Part shown: positions 45,057 to 56,271 of the stretch, one piece after another
Numbering within the stretch: the stretch's first letter is position 1
Layout of the letters: every line of letters begins with the position of its first letter
Assembly (NCBI GenBank): GCA_030770425.1
Contig: JASJFT010000023.1
Coordinates: 275,722 to 339,721 of the forward strand
Origin: Darksidea phi
Taxonomy: Eukaryota > Ascomycota > Dothideomycetes > Pleosporales > Lentitheciaceae
Direction: 5' to 3'
DNA: 64,000 nucleotides
Notes under the pieces: generated by a model
Told to the model about the DNA's origin: nothing
What the model saw: the letters and a program-made list of their open reading frames with translations, nothing else
Databases searched by the model: none
Position numbers and translations under genes: made by a program

Positions 45057-48000
45057 CTACAAGTCTCCATTTCTCCTCTTCGCTTCCTCTAGAGCTCTTT
45101 GCATTCTAGCCCTTTTCTCTTCCTCCTCACTAAGCGTAGCCTTGCCACCCTTCTCCTCGATCAGCTTATCAATATCATCCTTATCCTGGTCGATGACTTG
45201 AACACGACGCTGGAACTCGTCCTTAACTTTCTTCTCCCCTTCAACCCTTTCCTTCTCGAGTTCTACGATGCGGTCTGGATCAGCGTTCTCAGCGCGTGCC
45301 TGTGCGATTTCCGCCTCGATGACGGCATTGTTAAGCTCGATCTCAAGGTTGTTGAAGAGCTCGAGAAGCAACTTAGATGAGCCCTTGAGCGCAAGTAGAG
45401 TCTCGCGGGCGCGGGTGAGTATGGCTTCGTCGGACTTTTCAGGTAGATCGCGGATAGCGGCAAGTATGCTGTCGATTTCGCCTTGCTCTACCCCAACAGC
45501 TCCGACAACAACCTCTTCAGCAACCCTGACCAACCCATCGACACGCTCAGCCTTTTCGCTCTTAGCTCTTAGCACAGCCTGCTTCTCTGCGTTCTCAAAG
45601 TGCTTCTCCACGTTCTTCATCTTGGTGATGTTGCCTGCAGCGTAAAGGGGCTGGATCTCCGTCTTCTTGTATCGTTTATCTCGTTCGGAGACTGCTAGGA
45701 CGACTTTCTCGTGGCGAATTTCGATTGAATCGTGTAGTTCCTTGAGGAGCTTCAAAGACTCCTCTGTGCCAACGACATCACCGCCTTCCATACTTCTCAC
45801 ACCTGACACAGAAGTTTGGACCAGACTCTCAGCCTCAATGTACAGATCCATCAGGCTCTTGATTTGCGATTGAAGATCATCGTAGACCTTGTCGAACACG
45901 TTTTCGACATAAGTTTTGTATTCTTCGCGATCCTCCTGTGCCTTGAGCTCACGCTCGTTCTCTTTGAACTCGTCTTCGATAGCTCCAATATCGGCGTATG
46001 AGATCTGGTTGTCGTTAAACAGCTCATCGGTATGTGCTTCTGATTCCTCTTGGCGTTTGCGGCGAGCATCATCGTTCTTCTTGCGAGCTAAGGCTGCGGA
46101 TCTTTCCCATTTGCTCGTGGCTTCTTGGACGAAGGAGAAGTCAGAAGAGAAGCCTGCCATCTTCTTGCGGATTTCCTCTAGCTCCGAACTAGTAGAAGCA
46201 GCGACCTGGGCAGGAATAAGATCCCTCAACACGTCGAGTGGATCTTTCTTCGGTGCTAGCGCTGGAGATGCTGCTGCTGAAGCTGAAGGCTGTGGGGTAA
46301 ACAATGGAGCTGGCAACGGGACGTCAGAGGCAACGTTAGCGCTTGTGTTGGATTTGCTTGTAGGCTTCGCAGTGTCCGGTACAGCAGCGCCAAAGAAGAT
46401 TTCGTCGTGATTCTTGCCAGAACCCGAAGTTTGTAAAGGAGCTATAGGAGGGGCATTCGCAGACACCGATTGTTTATGGAGAGACTTGGCAGAATCCGTT
46501 TGGCTTACGCCTGGTGGTACATACGCTTTGTACTGCGGTTGCGGCTGCTCTTCTGGTGGAGACTGCATAGGCGTTGGCGTTTTGTTGAAGTCTTCGTCTT
46601 GGGAGCTCGTAGGCGTGAGCACGGCGGCGGAATGACTAGATGGTTCGGTAGCCATGTTGAAGAACTGCTGAGTGGGGATAGTCTCATCAGACTTGATGGT
46701 AGGCTTGCGTCTTAGGAATGGTCTGCCTCCAGGACTATAATCAAATTCGTCTTCAAGCGTTTCTTGTGGTGCTGGTGGTACCTGAACATTGAGATCCTGC
46801 CGTTTTACTGAGGCATTCGATGTGCCTCTTGAAAATTCAACTTTCTGTTCTACATGCTGTTGGCCAGTTTCCTGTATGGCTGGCGCCGGCGGGGGAGCGC
46901 TGTAGTAGTCTAGACCGCGAATGCCAGACTCTGACTTCAAGAACGATGTAAAGGCCTTGATTTTGTCCTCAACTAGGGGCTCAAGTGCCTCACTCCTGAG
47001 CATGGCGACGTATCGCTCAAGGGAACTAGCGTACCAGGGGTCGATATCTGGAACGAGGTCGGCAGGGGCGGGCTTTGGCACTTCTTTGGACCTCTCGGTG
47101 TCGAGCTGTTGTTTCAAGTCAGCAATAGCACTATCCTTCTCCTCGAGTTGCCTTCCGAGGTCCGCAATAGTACTGTTGCTGTCCTGGAGTTGCTTCCTAA
47201 GTTCTGCAATTGTAGCATCTCTCTCCTTGATAGTGTCATCTTTGCCTTCAGCGTCTTCTTTTAGCCTCTCAATCTCTATGTTTTTTTCTTTGTTCGAGGC
47301 ATCGGTGTTGCTTTTCGCTTGCGCGGCGGTGGCATTCAACGCGTCGATCTGCTCAACCAAACCATGTCGTTCGCTTTCCGCCTGGCTCTTTACAGTCTCG
47401 ACAACGACGTTCAATCTGGTCAGTTTGAGTTGCAGGTCTGCCTTTTCCTTCTCAGCATCTATTTTCAGACGCTCATAGGCTTCATCTTTAGCCTTCAGCT
47501 CCGCGAGATGGGTAGGGTTCGGTTGTGATGCCCATCCACCAGTGGCTTGTGTAGGTGTCTGTTGTGACGCTGCCCAATTCGCGTCGCCCATAACGTAAGT
47601 AGTGTTTACTGGAGGAGGCTGTTGCGGTTGGGCAGGCGTTCCTTGGGCGGCTCGATCGCCGGTTGGTTGAGCCGCCCAGGCACCATCGCCCATAACGAGT
47701 TCTTGTTGCGCAGCTGGCGGAGGATGATGCTGTGGTAGCTGTTGAACCGGTGTACCCTGCTTCGGCGGTACCCATGTATCATCCATAACGAAGCCTTGCT
47801 GGGCTACTGGAGGCTGGTTATGTTGGATTGGTTGTGGCGTTTGGATATTGTTCGGTGGCGCAATTGGTGCATCCCCCATGACAAAATTCTGTTGGTCGTG
47901 CTGAGGAGGTGCATCGCCCATAACGAAACCTTGCTGAGGCTGCTGAGGAGGTGGTGCGTCGCCCATCACGAAACCCTGTTGTGCTTGAGAAGAAGGCCTC

Positions 48001-50119
48001 GGAACTGGTGTACCGCTCATCGGAGGCGTAGGTTGATAGTTATCCTGCCCACGAAGATTCAAAGGTGCCACCTGGCTAGGTGGACTAGGCCACTCTTCCT
48101 GTGTCGAAGGTGGAGAAGGAACACGAGCTGGTAGCTCGTCGCTAGCCAGTTCGGCCGGCTCATCTTTCTTTTCCTCCTTCTTCGCGACAAAGAATTCCTC
48201 ATCATCAATTTCATCTTCACCACCACCAAAATGCTCCCAATCTGAGGGACCACCCATACCAAGTGCGCTGAACTTCGATTTATCATCTCGCGGAGGTGGA
48301 GGCGTCGGTATTTTGGGCGGTGGTGGTTTCGGCGATTGTGTTCTGTTTCCTGCACGTTGAGCATGAATGGCTCCTAGAGCTATGGAGCTCACCGATCCTG
48401 TTCGACCAAGGCCCGTCTGGCTCTGAGTGGAACCATAACTCACGCTTTGCCTATGTTGTATTGGTGATACCGGGGTGCTTTGCGGACTTGGTTGGTTAAC
48501 AAAGTCAGGAGGCGTTGTGCCGGTGTGGCCTACAGGCTTCGGAGCTTGTATTCCATGGTCTTGTCCTTGCGGATACTGCTGCTGGGTAATCGAGCCTTGG
48601 GCTTGGTGGTCTGGTTGCCACGCTTGCTGCTGAACCGGTTGCTGTGCGCTGTACGAAGCCTGCACAGTCTGCTGCTGCTGCTGTTGTTGTTGTGGTTGTT
48701 GTCCATATCCTTGATCAGCAGGAGCAGGCTGCCATTGATTCTGTGGCTGCTGAGGTAATTGATTAGGCTGGCCGTAGGGTTGCTGATTGTACTGAGGCGG
48801 CGTTTGCTGTGGCAATTGTGTCTGCTGTTGAACTGGTTGATTGTATTGATTCTGCTGCTGCTGTTGTTGCATAGGTTGCGGTTGCATAGGCTGCCCTTGC
48901 TGCTGTAACTGGCCCTGAGGAAACTGGGTCTGCGCCGGTGATCCAAATTGTGCCTGTTGCTGCTGAGCCTGTGGTTGAAACTGATTCTGAGCTTGTTGCG
49001 CAAACTGCTGTTGATTCTGCTGAGGCTGCACGGCTGGCTGGGCGAATTGCGCCTGCTGTTGCACTGGCTGAACCCCCTGGTATCCCTGCGCATAGAAACT
49101 TGGATCCACCAATGGCTTCGTATACTTGAATTTCTTGCCTCCTTCTAACGGCGCATGTTGTGCCTGCTGCCACGCCGGAATCTCTGGTGGGGGAGGGACG
49201 TATACGCCGGGCATCGGATTCGTGTTAGCTGGCATGTACGACTGGACACCTTGACCAGTAAGCGAAGGAGGAATATACGCCGGCTGTTGTTCATTCGGGC
49301 TGAAGACAGAGGTAGGAGGTTGCTGCGCTACGGCGGATGCTGGGCTCGAATAGACTGCTTGATCAGCACCATAGATTGATCCAGGTCGCCCCTGCTGAGG
49401 AGATTGTGAAGGCGGAAAGTATGATCCACCAGGAGCCTGCGACGGGGGCAGAGGGGCAGCGGTATTATACAATTGCTGCTGTGCGCCTTGATTCGGCTGT
49501 CCACTTTGCTGGGGATAGCCTCCCTGCTGTGTCTGCGCCGGGCCGGCGTTTTGCTGGGGAGCTTGGTAGCTCTGCGGTGTTTGTTGGGCGCCATACGCTG
49601 GTTGTTGTCCCAAATTCTGCGTATTCTGCTGTTGCTGCTGAGCTCCAGCAGCGAAGCCGGCTGGTTTTGGCGGGGGAGGAGGAGGGACGTCTGATTGCTG
49701 TGGAGGATATGCCGTAGGGGTCTGGTTCGGAGGCTACACAAGGTTCCGTCAGCATACATCCTCACTGCCGTTCTTCCAACTCCCAGGTAGCATACCTGCT
49801 GTCCTTGTGGATATCCCCCCGGCATCACGCCATAAGTTCCAGGGTTGTATCCTGCGGGTACTTGCTGCGGTTGATTCCATTGCTGATTCGGTGGTTGGGT
49901 CTGAGGAGGCGCTGCCCATTGACTCTGTGCTTGGGGAGCGGCGGACTGGTACCCTTGCTGCCCTGTATGAAGCATCAGTACACCGTAGTAGAACACGAAT
50001 GCGACAGTGTTCCTCAACATACCTCCATATGGCTGCTGTGGTGCCCCCGCTACACCCTGGAAGCTGGCCACACTCCCCGGCCTCTGATACCCTGGCGGCT
50101 TCTGCCCATACCTCTGCAT
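45057..50119 (-). CDS. large Gln-rich coiled-coil protein with VMGDA repeats
   Basis: Exons 50119-50023, 49962-49796 and 49733-45057 (introns of 60 and 62 bp) give 1,646 residues. The first 560 residues are Gln/Pro-rich and disordered (MQRYGQKPPGYQRPGSVASF at the start; CAG/CAA tracts encode poly-Gln at about 48670-49030). Around 670-810 a short motif is repeated six times: GFVMGDA, GFVMGDA, NFVMGDA, GFVMDDTW, LVMGDGAW and YVMGDANW. A heptad coiled coil follows (about 826-966), then a helical conserved-looking block (DPWYASSLERYVAMLRSEAL), a second disordered part, and a long C-terminal coiled coil (about 1270-1646). This is a cytosolic scaffold-like layout; I do not recognise a named family. 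Gene size, clean frame and consistent splice sites make it secure as a gene. Confidence 0.8.
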
Positions 50120-50749
50120 TGTGATTGTCCTCTCCCAGTCTCCTTCTCGAAGTGCGACAAATTGGAATGTGCCGGGGCAGCGGTTCGGTGACGGAGCTGC
50201 GAAGTGCTGTACGTATCAATAGAAAACGCACCGATGAACGAGCACCGTAGGAGTCGGATCAAGGCACGATGTACAAGAACATTAAGGGAGATATGTTACA
50301 TTGAAGAGCAAGTAGCTATAGGAGGCAGCCAACACAGGACACGAGCGTGTCGTGTCCCGCTGAGGCTGAGAGCTGAAGTTCGAGATCGCTCCTCAAAGCG
50401 GAAAGGTGTCGCAGCCACGCGACAGTTCCCCGCTTCCCATCTCCACATCCAAACTAGCCGTCTTTCCCGTCAAGCTCACAACACGGCATTACTATGTGCT
50501 TGCACTCCCTCCATAAAATGCCCCAAAAACTTCCCATGTGACGCTGAGCCTGATTACCCTTAACTAACCTGTAATCAAAGACAGACCGGGTTAGTATTCC
50601 TAACCCTAATCATCCTCAGAACGCCATTCAGTGAAGCTTTTCCAACGCCTCAGCCAAACCCCGACATATGTCCACCCAGAATCCGCCAAAATGCCGTCAA
50701 AACGGTGCAAGTACCGCTTATCCAGATACCCCTCAATCACCCGGCGGTC
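50120..50749. other. intergenic spacer
   Basis: Promoter of the Gln-rich gene and 3' flank of paralog B. A short telomere-like CCTAACCCTAA occurs near 50600 but is too short to mean much. Confidence 0.4.
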
Positions 50750-51334
50750 TCAAGCCCCAGCGCCCCCTCCCAAAGGGACATCCAACACGGCCCCGCCACT
50801 CTCACAAGTACCAGGCCCAACAGCCCTTCTATACCTCACAAAACCCTCGCCGCGCTGCACACCACTCCACTCCAGCCTCGCCCCCCACCTAGTCAAGACC
50901 CTATTCAAGTAGCCCTCCCAAGCTACCGGAAACTCCATGACCTGCACGTTCGGGCAAACCAGCGTGAAAGCCTCGACGTAGAACTCGACAATGAACTTGA
51001 GCGGCACATTGGCGAGGTCTGCAGCGTTGAGAGCACGCGGAGGACTGGGGTTGTATTGCCGCTGGATTGATCTCAGACGGATGGCTATGTCTTGGAGGGG
51101 GGTCTGATTGGGGAGGGGCGCGTCACTGTTTTTTGGTATGTAATCAGTTAGCAACTCTGCGAATCCTGAGTTCTGGATCGAGTCGCCTGGCAGCGAGAAC
51201 TTGACTGACTTGACGGCGTTGGCGTACTCGGGCTGCTCGTGGATGGCTTGCAGGAAGAGACCCAGTGAGGCGGCGGTGTGGGGCTTGGCTTCGTAGTGGA
51301 CGTATTTGAGCTTCTCTTCGGCGGTGAGGGACAT
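50750..51334 (-). CDS. small fungal-type protein, paralog B
   Basis: A single exon of 194 residues from an ATG (MSLTAEEKLKYVHYEAKPHT). It aligns with paralog A at 37574-38233: AVKSVKFSLPGDSIQNSGFA against ARLLSFHLPYDSLINSGLVE, and FIVEFYVEAFTLVCPNVQVM against VISVYVLLLSVCTDVETIEI, followed by EFPVAWEGYL against EIPGEWKDDF. It lacks the intron of paralog A. The C-terminus is Gly/Ala-rich. Role unknown. Confidence 0.7.
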   Translation of the reverse strand: MSLTAEEKLKYVHYEAKPHTAASLGLFLQAIHEQPEYANAVKSVKFSLPGDSIQNSGFAELLTDYIPKNSDAPLPNQTPLQDIAIRLRSIQRQYNPSPPRALNAADLANVPLKFIVEFYVEAFTLVCPNVQVMEFPVAWEGYLNRVLTRWGARLEWSGVQRGEGFVRYRRAVGPGTCESGGAVLDVPLGGGAGA

Positions 51335-51610
51335 TGCGAATATGTAGTTGCAGTGGAGGAGTTGGTGCTGCGGGTGGAGGATGCGGTTAGACTAGACTGA
51401 GGCATTGCGGCTTTAGATTATATGAATAGAGAGTTGCAGTTGTGGTGAATGTGTAAGAGAATGGGATTGTGGGTTGGCCCGCCGTGGAGTCGATACTTGA
51501 GGCTTTCAGCTCGTCCTTCACACAATGAGTCCTGTTAGTCTTCATCCGCCAATCTACCATTTCATCCTGGTTGACCATACAAGCGTTTCCCGTCCTACTC
51601 GTCAATCTTT

Positions 51611-52643
51611 TCAAACCCCCTCAGCCCCGCCAACTTGCCTCTCCACCGCAAACTCGACCGCCAACGGCACGTCCTTAGCAATTGCCCCCGGAACCCCCAA
51701 TCTTTGTACCCAGAGGGGTAGCACACCACCAGCATCACTGGCAGTCCGCATGACCCACTCTGTCTTCCCATCATCCACCTTCTTAATCCTCTCCCAACTT
51801 ACATACTTCCCCTCAACCACCTCTTTGCCGTTTCGAGCCTTCTGCTCCGAAGTTGCATTCGCGTCATTATTCTGATAAGCAAGCTTTTTGCTGGAAGTGG
51901 AGGCGAGACTGGCGTGCGTGTGGCTACGAGACAATACAGAGGGAGGGAAAGCAGAAAGATTGATGGGCAGTTGCATGTCGATTGATTCAGAGACGGTCGC
52001 AGATTTCTTGGTAAAGGAAAGAAGGAGGACGGTAAAGACGCGGTCGTTAAGGCCAACTCCAGGCATCTTGTGGTGCATTTGCGTTACTGTGACAGATTAG
52101 CGCCTCCTCCAATCCAATGTGAAACGGTAGATAGGAAAAGCAAATAGGAGAGAAGGGATGGTAACACTTACTCCTCATCTCTACCCCCTCCACGGCTGCA
52201 TCATCCCAACTGAACTCGTTTCCTTTCAAATCGGCCTCCCAGTCCACAAGCACATTGACATCGTAGATGGCCGGCGTATATTCCGCCTCATTCTTCTCAT
52301 GGTTCACCATCAACACCTCACGCAACTCCGCAAAACCTACCGGCTTTCCCTCTTCATGCTCACTTCTCCTCCCACACCACACCAATCCCTCTTTGTCCTT
52401 GCATTTGGTTTTGCGCACAACGATCGGATATGTGGTTCCACGTGACGTTACGGAATCCTTCGAAGTTCCAATGCCGGTGCTCTGTATATCGAAATGCTGA
52501 TGTACTTCGCTGTAGAGATTCTGGAGGAATGTCGATAAGCTCGGCGGCGAAGTCTGACGGTCCACGAGATCTGGGTGCGGAGGGAGGTCGTTTGGTTCAA
52601 GGCCTTGGAGTTTAAGCCTCGGCGTCCATGGTTGTGGTTCCAT
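51611..52643 (-). CDS. DUF3074-domain protein (START/Bet v1-like fold family)
   Basis: Exon 1 (52643-52172) and exon 2 (52086-51611) with an 85-bp intron (GTAAGT...TCACAG, phase 1) give 315 residues. The splice yields EGVEMRITQMHHKMPGVGLN, continuous with the family pattern. Other markers are YDVNVLVDWEADLKGNEFSW and, near the end, GKYVSWERIKKVDDGKTEWV and RLGVPGAIAKDVPLAVEF. DUF3074 proteins are fungal, cytosolic, and thought to have a lipid-binding START-like fold; their role is not established. The first exon begins MEPQPWTPRLKLQGLEPNDL. Confidence 0.8.
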
Positions 52644-54520
52644 TGCGTGGTCTGAGGGTGGGACGTGGCGGAGCGGTGGCGGGAGCAGCCAGGCTTTCCA
52701 CCCGCGGTTTCGATCGCGACAGCGGAGCGGAGCGGAGATTACGTGGGCGTGTAGTAGCTACGACCGCTTGCAGGCAAGCACCAAGGCAAGTATTCCGTTA
52801 AGACCTGGGTTTTCGTACGAAGACCGATCAGGCCTAGGTCTAGAACCTCCGGTAGGTATGCGTAACGCCTTGGCGCAGGCTACGATGTCGAACGCACTCC
52901 TCACACCACCTGTAGCACAAAAGCCGAGTATGGCCGCAGCTGACATGCATACGCACGGATATCAAAGAGGACGGAATCGATAGTGCAGTGTTTGTCGAGT
53001 GTTCTGCGATTGGCTGCCCATGTGACTGTTTGGGTCAGCATGTGGTGGATCGAGATGATGGGGAGATGTAGGTGGAGAGATGCAGGGGTTTGATATATGA
53101 ATGCCGCATATAGACTCTCATTCCTAACCAAATTGCTTTTGCTGGTCGAAACGACGCGCATTACGTTCATTAGTGTAATAGTCAGACGATCAAAATATTT
53201 GTGTGCACAGTGGCAAATGTGGCATCGGCGCAAATCATATTTCCGTCCACAAGACATGAAGCCGTGCCATGGTACCCGCGGAACATTGACACAGTAATAA
53301 CGCCCCACCAAGCACTCCCAACCCTTCCAACTCAAAAACCCAGACCCTCTTGGCGCATTCTCAATCTGCATGGCAAAATCCCATCAATAGGCTCCATTTC
53401 CCGAGCACGCCGTCATGGCAAATTTGCAAAATGCTCGGTACCACCCACCGTTCTGCCGATGCAGGCTGCTCAGCCCAACAGCCCACGCCGCCGACGATCG
53501 GCAGGGCCGCATCCCTCATCGAGCAAGTAGAAACGGGCTCTATAGTACCAGCAAAAGCTTGTGTTTACCGTGCGCCTCGATTCGAGATGATCTACGCATG
53601 TAGAAACATCGATACGAATTCTGGCATCCGCATCCGCCTTGGCGCCCATTTGTCGATCGAAGTTGCACGAAAAGCGCCTTGTGGCCATTCGATTTTTTTG
53701 GAATCTCGATGGCTTCGTTCACGACTGGGATCACCAGGTCAGATGGTATTGTGGTGACCGGCGAAGGCCTGGACCATGCACGCTGAGGGGTAGTTGATAT
53801 TAAGACACGATGCTGATTGGCGGGTAGTGCGACTGGCACACACGCTAACATTACGCATTGTCAACTTCAAACGGGAACCCGGCGAGGGCAGCGGTGAGGA
53901 TGGGGAGATGAGACTCCGTCAGCCGTCTGGAGCAGTCTAGACCATCGGCCGTGCACAGACAGGCGCCGGTGCACAAATCAGTGTCGATGTTTGAGACGAT
54001 TGATAATCTGGGGTATAAATTCTGCTATGGGAGCTAGATGGAAGCTGCAGGGTGAAGCGAGCAAGATGAAGAAATGATGGCTTGCGTGCAAATGCATGGC
54101 GACCGCCGCAAAGTTGCTTTGCGAGAGGCGATGCAGTCGAGAGGCTAGAACAAGCCTCCGCTGGTCGGGCGCAATCTTCGTATGCGAGGGATCCGAAAGT
54201 GGATGCACACAACGCTCTGCTGACTGAATTTGCAGCGCGGTGGGAACGCTCCATTGCGCGCAATGTCTGTTCAAAGCAACATGTAGCTGCACAGTCGTCG
54301 GTCTTGACTGGCAGCTACCACACAACTGGCATGCCTAGACATGACATTAATCGTTAGTCTAGTGACGTTTCTGCAAGTTTAACTACCTGATTGATTTTTC
54401 CAGAGTGTAATGAAGTGTACTCTGCGTCTTCAAACGTGGAAGAAGTAAAGTTGAAGATGATTCGGAACGAGAAGACTGTGGTGAAGACCAAGACGGCTAG
54501 CTTTGGGGGGCAGCCCAGGC
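52644..54520. other. gene-poor spacer
   Basis: About 1.9 kb. The minus-strand frame 52901-53371 (156 codons) and others have no domain and low coding character. A GCGGAGCGGAGCGGAG purine-rich run lies near 52720-52735 in the promoter of the DUF3074 gene. Confidence 0.4.
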
Positions 54521-56271
54521 TCAAAGTAGGCCTTCCTTCTCCATTTCTTCGTCATCTGCTACTCTCGCTAATTCCCCAGCTCTTAATAACGCTGCGAGGG
54601 GGGCCGACGTTCGATAGTCCTTGTGTTGCGGTGGAGAGGTGGCTGGATGGGGCGGTGGTCGGTCGAGTGGGGATGGCGTGGCTCCCATGCTAGGCACGGG
54701 TGCGGGAAGTACACGCATGGATTTCGAAGCGTCGAGGACTGGGAGGAGAGATTGGGGGTAATTGGATGTGTAACTAGTCTGTCCACTATCGGACGATAAT
54801 GTCGTGTCTTCATGAGTGAGGGGAGGAAGCCGAGTCATCTCGCGCATCGATCGCCTTGAAGGGAGGTCTATGGGTGTTTGATTATGTGAGGCGTAAGCTG
54901 GGGCAGGTGGCGTTGTCGAGGATAGTTGAGGTTGCGTATGTCCACGTGTGGAAGATGAATATTGTAAACTGGCGTCGGACTGGCCCCGAGCATCTCTTAC
55001 GATGGCGTTTGAATACGTGTCGGGAAAGCTTTCTTTCTGGAGGCTTGCCGAACGTGGGGACGCTGAAAGAGGCGTGTAATGATCACCCATTCGGGGAGAG
55101 TTGAACCCAGACAGAGAGTGCGTTGCTGGTGATGCAGACTTGGACGGATGATGCGTAGGTCCTGAAGGGAGCCGGACGGGGCCTATGGGTGGACTGGCCT
55201 CTGATAGATGATGTGACGCGACAGAGTCTGCTTGGACCGAACTGACTCTCCTTCCTGCTGCTGTGCGTTCGCCTGGGTCATTGCCGTTACTCATATTGGG
55301 TGTGCTTGTTTCAGTCTCGAGTTTCGAGCGCTTGCCTTCTACAACTGTTACCAAGAGTTATATAGGCTGTGCAAGACGAGAGGAGTGGAGTTACCTTTGG
55401 TAGGTGCCGCATGCTTTGCCCTGAACTCCTCGAGATATTTTTGGTACGCAAGGTATTGCGACGTTTTTTTGTATTCCGCCAATTCTGCATAGTATTTTTC
55501 TTTGGCAGCGTTGGCTTGGCGTTCGCAAAGCTCTCGCGATTCGGCGGGTAAGACCTGCCACCTCTCGCCGACCACCTTGGCGATCTCTGTGAAGGAGAGA
55601 TCCTGACCCTTCAGGGTTTCTCTCACTTCTGTTGCATCTCAGTCCAAAACCTTGCAAAAGATTTCATGTTGGACTTACGGTTCGAGAAGATCACATAAGC
55701 AGATGGAGGACGCTCCGGCGCATGTTCATCCGGCTAAGGGATGTCAGAAGAGCCCCAAAGAATAGTGCGACCGGGTATCATGGATGACAATGTGGATTCC
55801 GAACTTACTTTGGGATGCCGCCTGTACTTGCGCTTTGCACTTGTGGCTGCTCCAGCGGCCGGGGTATCACCCTGCTTTGCTCGGCTTTCCGGCGCTGAGT
55901 CGTCGCTTCGATAGGCACCGTCGACACTCGTGGCCTTGCTTAGAGCGATGGGTAAGGGGCGGTCGGAGGACTGACCTCGCGACTCGGCGATTGCCCGTTG
56001 GAGTTTCTAGTGAAAGCGTTAGATGGATGAACTTGAACCCGACCGCCACATGGCAGCGAGGAGCGAGGGCTTACCCTTCGATGGCCAAGCTTGACATTGA
56101 GCGAGCTCCTGTTGACTATAAGTTGAGTGTTCCGAGTAACGAGACAAGAACATACAGGTCTGATTCTGTGATGTCGAGCACAGTATCCCACGAGTCGAAG
56201 CCTTCGGACACGAATGCCTCAAGGTATTGGGACAAACCCAGTCGCTCCAGCCGCCGCCCCAGATCGCTCAT
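54521..56271 (-). CDS. SAM-domain plus HMG-box protein
   Basis: Six exons: 56271-56156, 56108-56075, 56006-55809, 55733-55679, 55628-55395 and 55344-54521 (introns 47, 68, 75, 50 and 50 bp) give 486 residues. Residues 1-55 form a SAM domain (MSDLGRRLERLGLSQYLEAF, then DSWDTVLDITESDLSSLNVK and LGHRRKLQRAIA). A basic linker (SAKRKYRRHPK) leads to an HMG box at about 117-200: PERPPSAYVIFSNQVRETLK, LSFTEIAKVVGERWQVLP, KEKYYAELAEYKKTSQYLAY. The last 275 residues are Ser/Pro-rich and disordered. The HMG box bends DNA and the SAM domain mediates oligomerisation, so a nuclear chromatin or transcription role is likely. Each splice restores a conserved motif, which makes the model strong. Confidence 0.85.

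Noticed and set aside
50596..50610. Telomere-like CCTAACCCTAA
   Set aside because: Only about two units long; expected by chance in 64 kb.
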